From: Muraenolepis orangiensis
Lineage: Eukaryota > Chordata > Actinopteri > Gadiformes > Muraenolepididae
NCBI GenBank assembly: GCA_027704905.1
Contig: CM051004.1
Location: 7,810,223-7,874,222 of the forward strand
Reading direction: 5' to 3'
DNA length: 64,000 bases
In this document: positions 49,975 to 64,000 of the stretch, in pieces
How positions within the stretch are numbered: the stretch's first letter is position 1
How the letters are laid out: each line of letters begins with the position of its first letter
Position numbers and translations under genes: made by a program
Notes under the pieces: generated by a model
The model's input: only the letters and a program-made list of their open reading frames with translations
Told to the model about the DNA's origin: nothing
The model's database searches: none

Positions 49975-51421
49975 TAAACGGTAAAGATAGTGTATAGACG
50001 AACATGTTGTGAAACGGAAAGCCTTTTTCAATTAAGCCAATATCATAGTGTAATAAAATAATGTAAATTCTACTCTCTTGCGCGCACACACCCACGCCCT
50101 GCTCTCCATCCAGTACACCTGGTGCTTTGTGTGGTGTCCAGGGGGGCGGAGGCTGCTGTGGCCTCGACATGGTAAACACTGTCAACTTCAAACACTCGAG
50201 GAGCTCTGAAGGAGGAGAGAGGTTGGTGGGGGGGGGGGGCGCTATGTGTGTTTGGGGAGGATGGATGGATGGGCGGGCGGACGGACAGACGGACATCTGA
50301 AGCACCATGCATTTGTCAGTCTACTCATCCTTCTTTCTCCCTGGACTGTCTTTATCCCTTTGTTACTCCCCAGCCCTCTCCCAATCCCTTGTGTTCCACT
50401 CGCCCCGTCTCTCCGGTCTTTGTTTGGTGTGTCTCTGCTGCTATCTGTCTTGTTGGGCTCCACTTTGTATTCTCCTTTTACCCCATGTCAGACTCCTCCT
50501 TTTGGTCCTCCTCGCCCACTCGCCCTCTTCACCGCTACACACACACCGCTTTTTAATGAGGTTGCCGGTTATTGTTGTGTGTGTGTGTGTGTGTGACGGG
50601 CAGTTTCGTCTGGCGATTTCAGACAGTGAGTGTCACTGACATCCTCACTCTGGTGATTTGTGACCGACAGCATGAGGCCTTATGATGGGTAGAGTGCACA
50701 GTCTGACTGACAGACAGACAGACGGACAGGGCACGTGTGACAGACATGACTGTGGAGACAGCATGTGTGTAGTGATTGACTGACTGGAGGGGGGGGCGGT
50801 GTTTGTGTGACTGACTGACTGACACCCCCCCCCCCCCCCCCCCCCCCCGGAATCTGCCAGAACCTGCCACTGGCCACGGAAGTAAGTCATGGATGATGTT
50901 GTTGCCTGTTGCTCCTGCAGTTCTGTGGTTTTGGGTATCGGTCTACATTTTTCTTGGAGGGGGGTGGGGGGGGGGGGGGGAATAAAGGAGACCTGGGATA
51001 TCGTGCCGGTGGAGACATTTGTTTGGCGGTACATTTTCAAAGAATCTGCCTGTATAAGAAACCCCCTCAAATGTGTTGTTCTCTACTCACCCAGCAATTT
51101 GTCTGAAAAGTACATCTTTTGAGACCGTGTTGCAGTACCCAAGCTTGTCAATATACAAAGTAGGAAGGAGCTTCTCCCTCCTGGGCCCCGAGAGGACGGA
51201 TGGTGGCGCTTCCAGATTTGTCGCTTTTGCCTTATTTATTTTTTTCCCAGCTTGTGAAATAAACTAAGACTACAATGCTACTTTTGACCGTTTGCCCACT
51301 TTCCCCATGGATGAAAAAAAAAATAAGGATTCTGCTGCAGTCCAAAGTTAGTTATGGCTCTTGGGTTTGTGTGTTGCAGGTGCGTGTGCAATGCTGAGGA
51401 GGGGCTCCAGAGAGTGAGGTC

Positions 51422-63624
<12,203 letters not shown>

Positions 63625-63783
63625 CCGTCTGAGCTCAGCTTAAAGGGATAGAGGTGTGGTTGCCGTGGAGACGCAGAGCTGATTGCATTTCTGTTGGCAT
63701 CACTATGTGTGATACTTCCTGTCTGTTATTTTTAATATTTTTTTGTTTGTTTTTTCTATTAAAAATTTAAAAGTACTCTCAAG

Positions 63784-64000
<217 letters not shown>

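Overview
This window is vertebrate nuclear DNA, almost certainly from a teleost fish. The evidence is spliced genes with GT-AG introns, many CA/TG microsatellites longer than 150 bp, and fragments of several fish-type non-LTR retrotransposon lineages. No operon, phage, plasmid, CRISPR or prokaryotic feature is present. The microsatellite load is extreme, as reported for codfishes, but the species cannot be fixed from sequence alone.

Four protein genes are recognised from their translated exons. (1) sec22b, minus strand, 245-2368: four of five expected coding exons of an ER-Golgi longin SNARE; the last exon lies left of the window. (2) npl, minus strand, 13738-19988: eleven exons give a complete 307-residue N-acetylneuraminate lyase. 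(3) edem3, plus strand, 21859-34701: twenty exons encode the ER alpha-mannosidase-like protein EDEM3, with signal peptide, GH47 domain, PA domain and an ER-retrieval-like tail; a 2-nt length defect in a coding minisatellite breaks the frame in the last exon. (4) a C1orf21 homologue, plus strand, 51422-61769: five exons give a small 116-residue protein with an N-terminal Met-Gly-Cys acylation signal. From memory, NPL, EDEM3 and C1orf21 lie near each other on human 1q25, so this looks like an old conserved block. The genes do not form one pathway, although sec22b and edem3 both serve the early secretory pathway.

Layout: 0-2.4 kb sec22b. 2.4-13.5 kb is a gap filled by retrotransposon debris (Rex1/L2-like, UnaL2-like, I-like), SINE-like sequence and a few exon-like orphan open segments that I cannot name. 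13.5-20.4 kb npl, with LINE fragments in its introns. 20.4-21.9 kb is the shared upstream region of npl and edem3. 21.9-34.9 kb edem3. 35.3-39.1 kb holds an L1-clade 3' end, a 13-bp minisatellite and large palindromes. 39.1-40.3 kb is GC-rich and may be the 5' end of c1orf21, and contains a 23/34-bp minisatellite. 40.3-51.4 kb is non-coding. 51.4-61.8 kb is c1orf21 with very dense TG/CA arrays. 61.8-64 kb is 3' flank.

No clearly new biological system was found. The observations most worth checking are the edem3 repeat frameshift and its DDEL tail, dinucleotide arrays pressed directly against splice sites, a repeated one-base phase slip inside many of the TG/CA arrays, several perfect inverted repeats, and the orphan exons between sec22b and npl.
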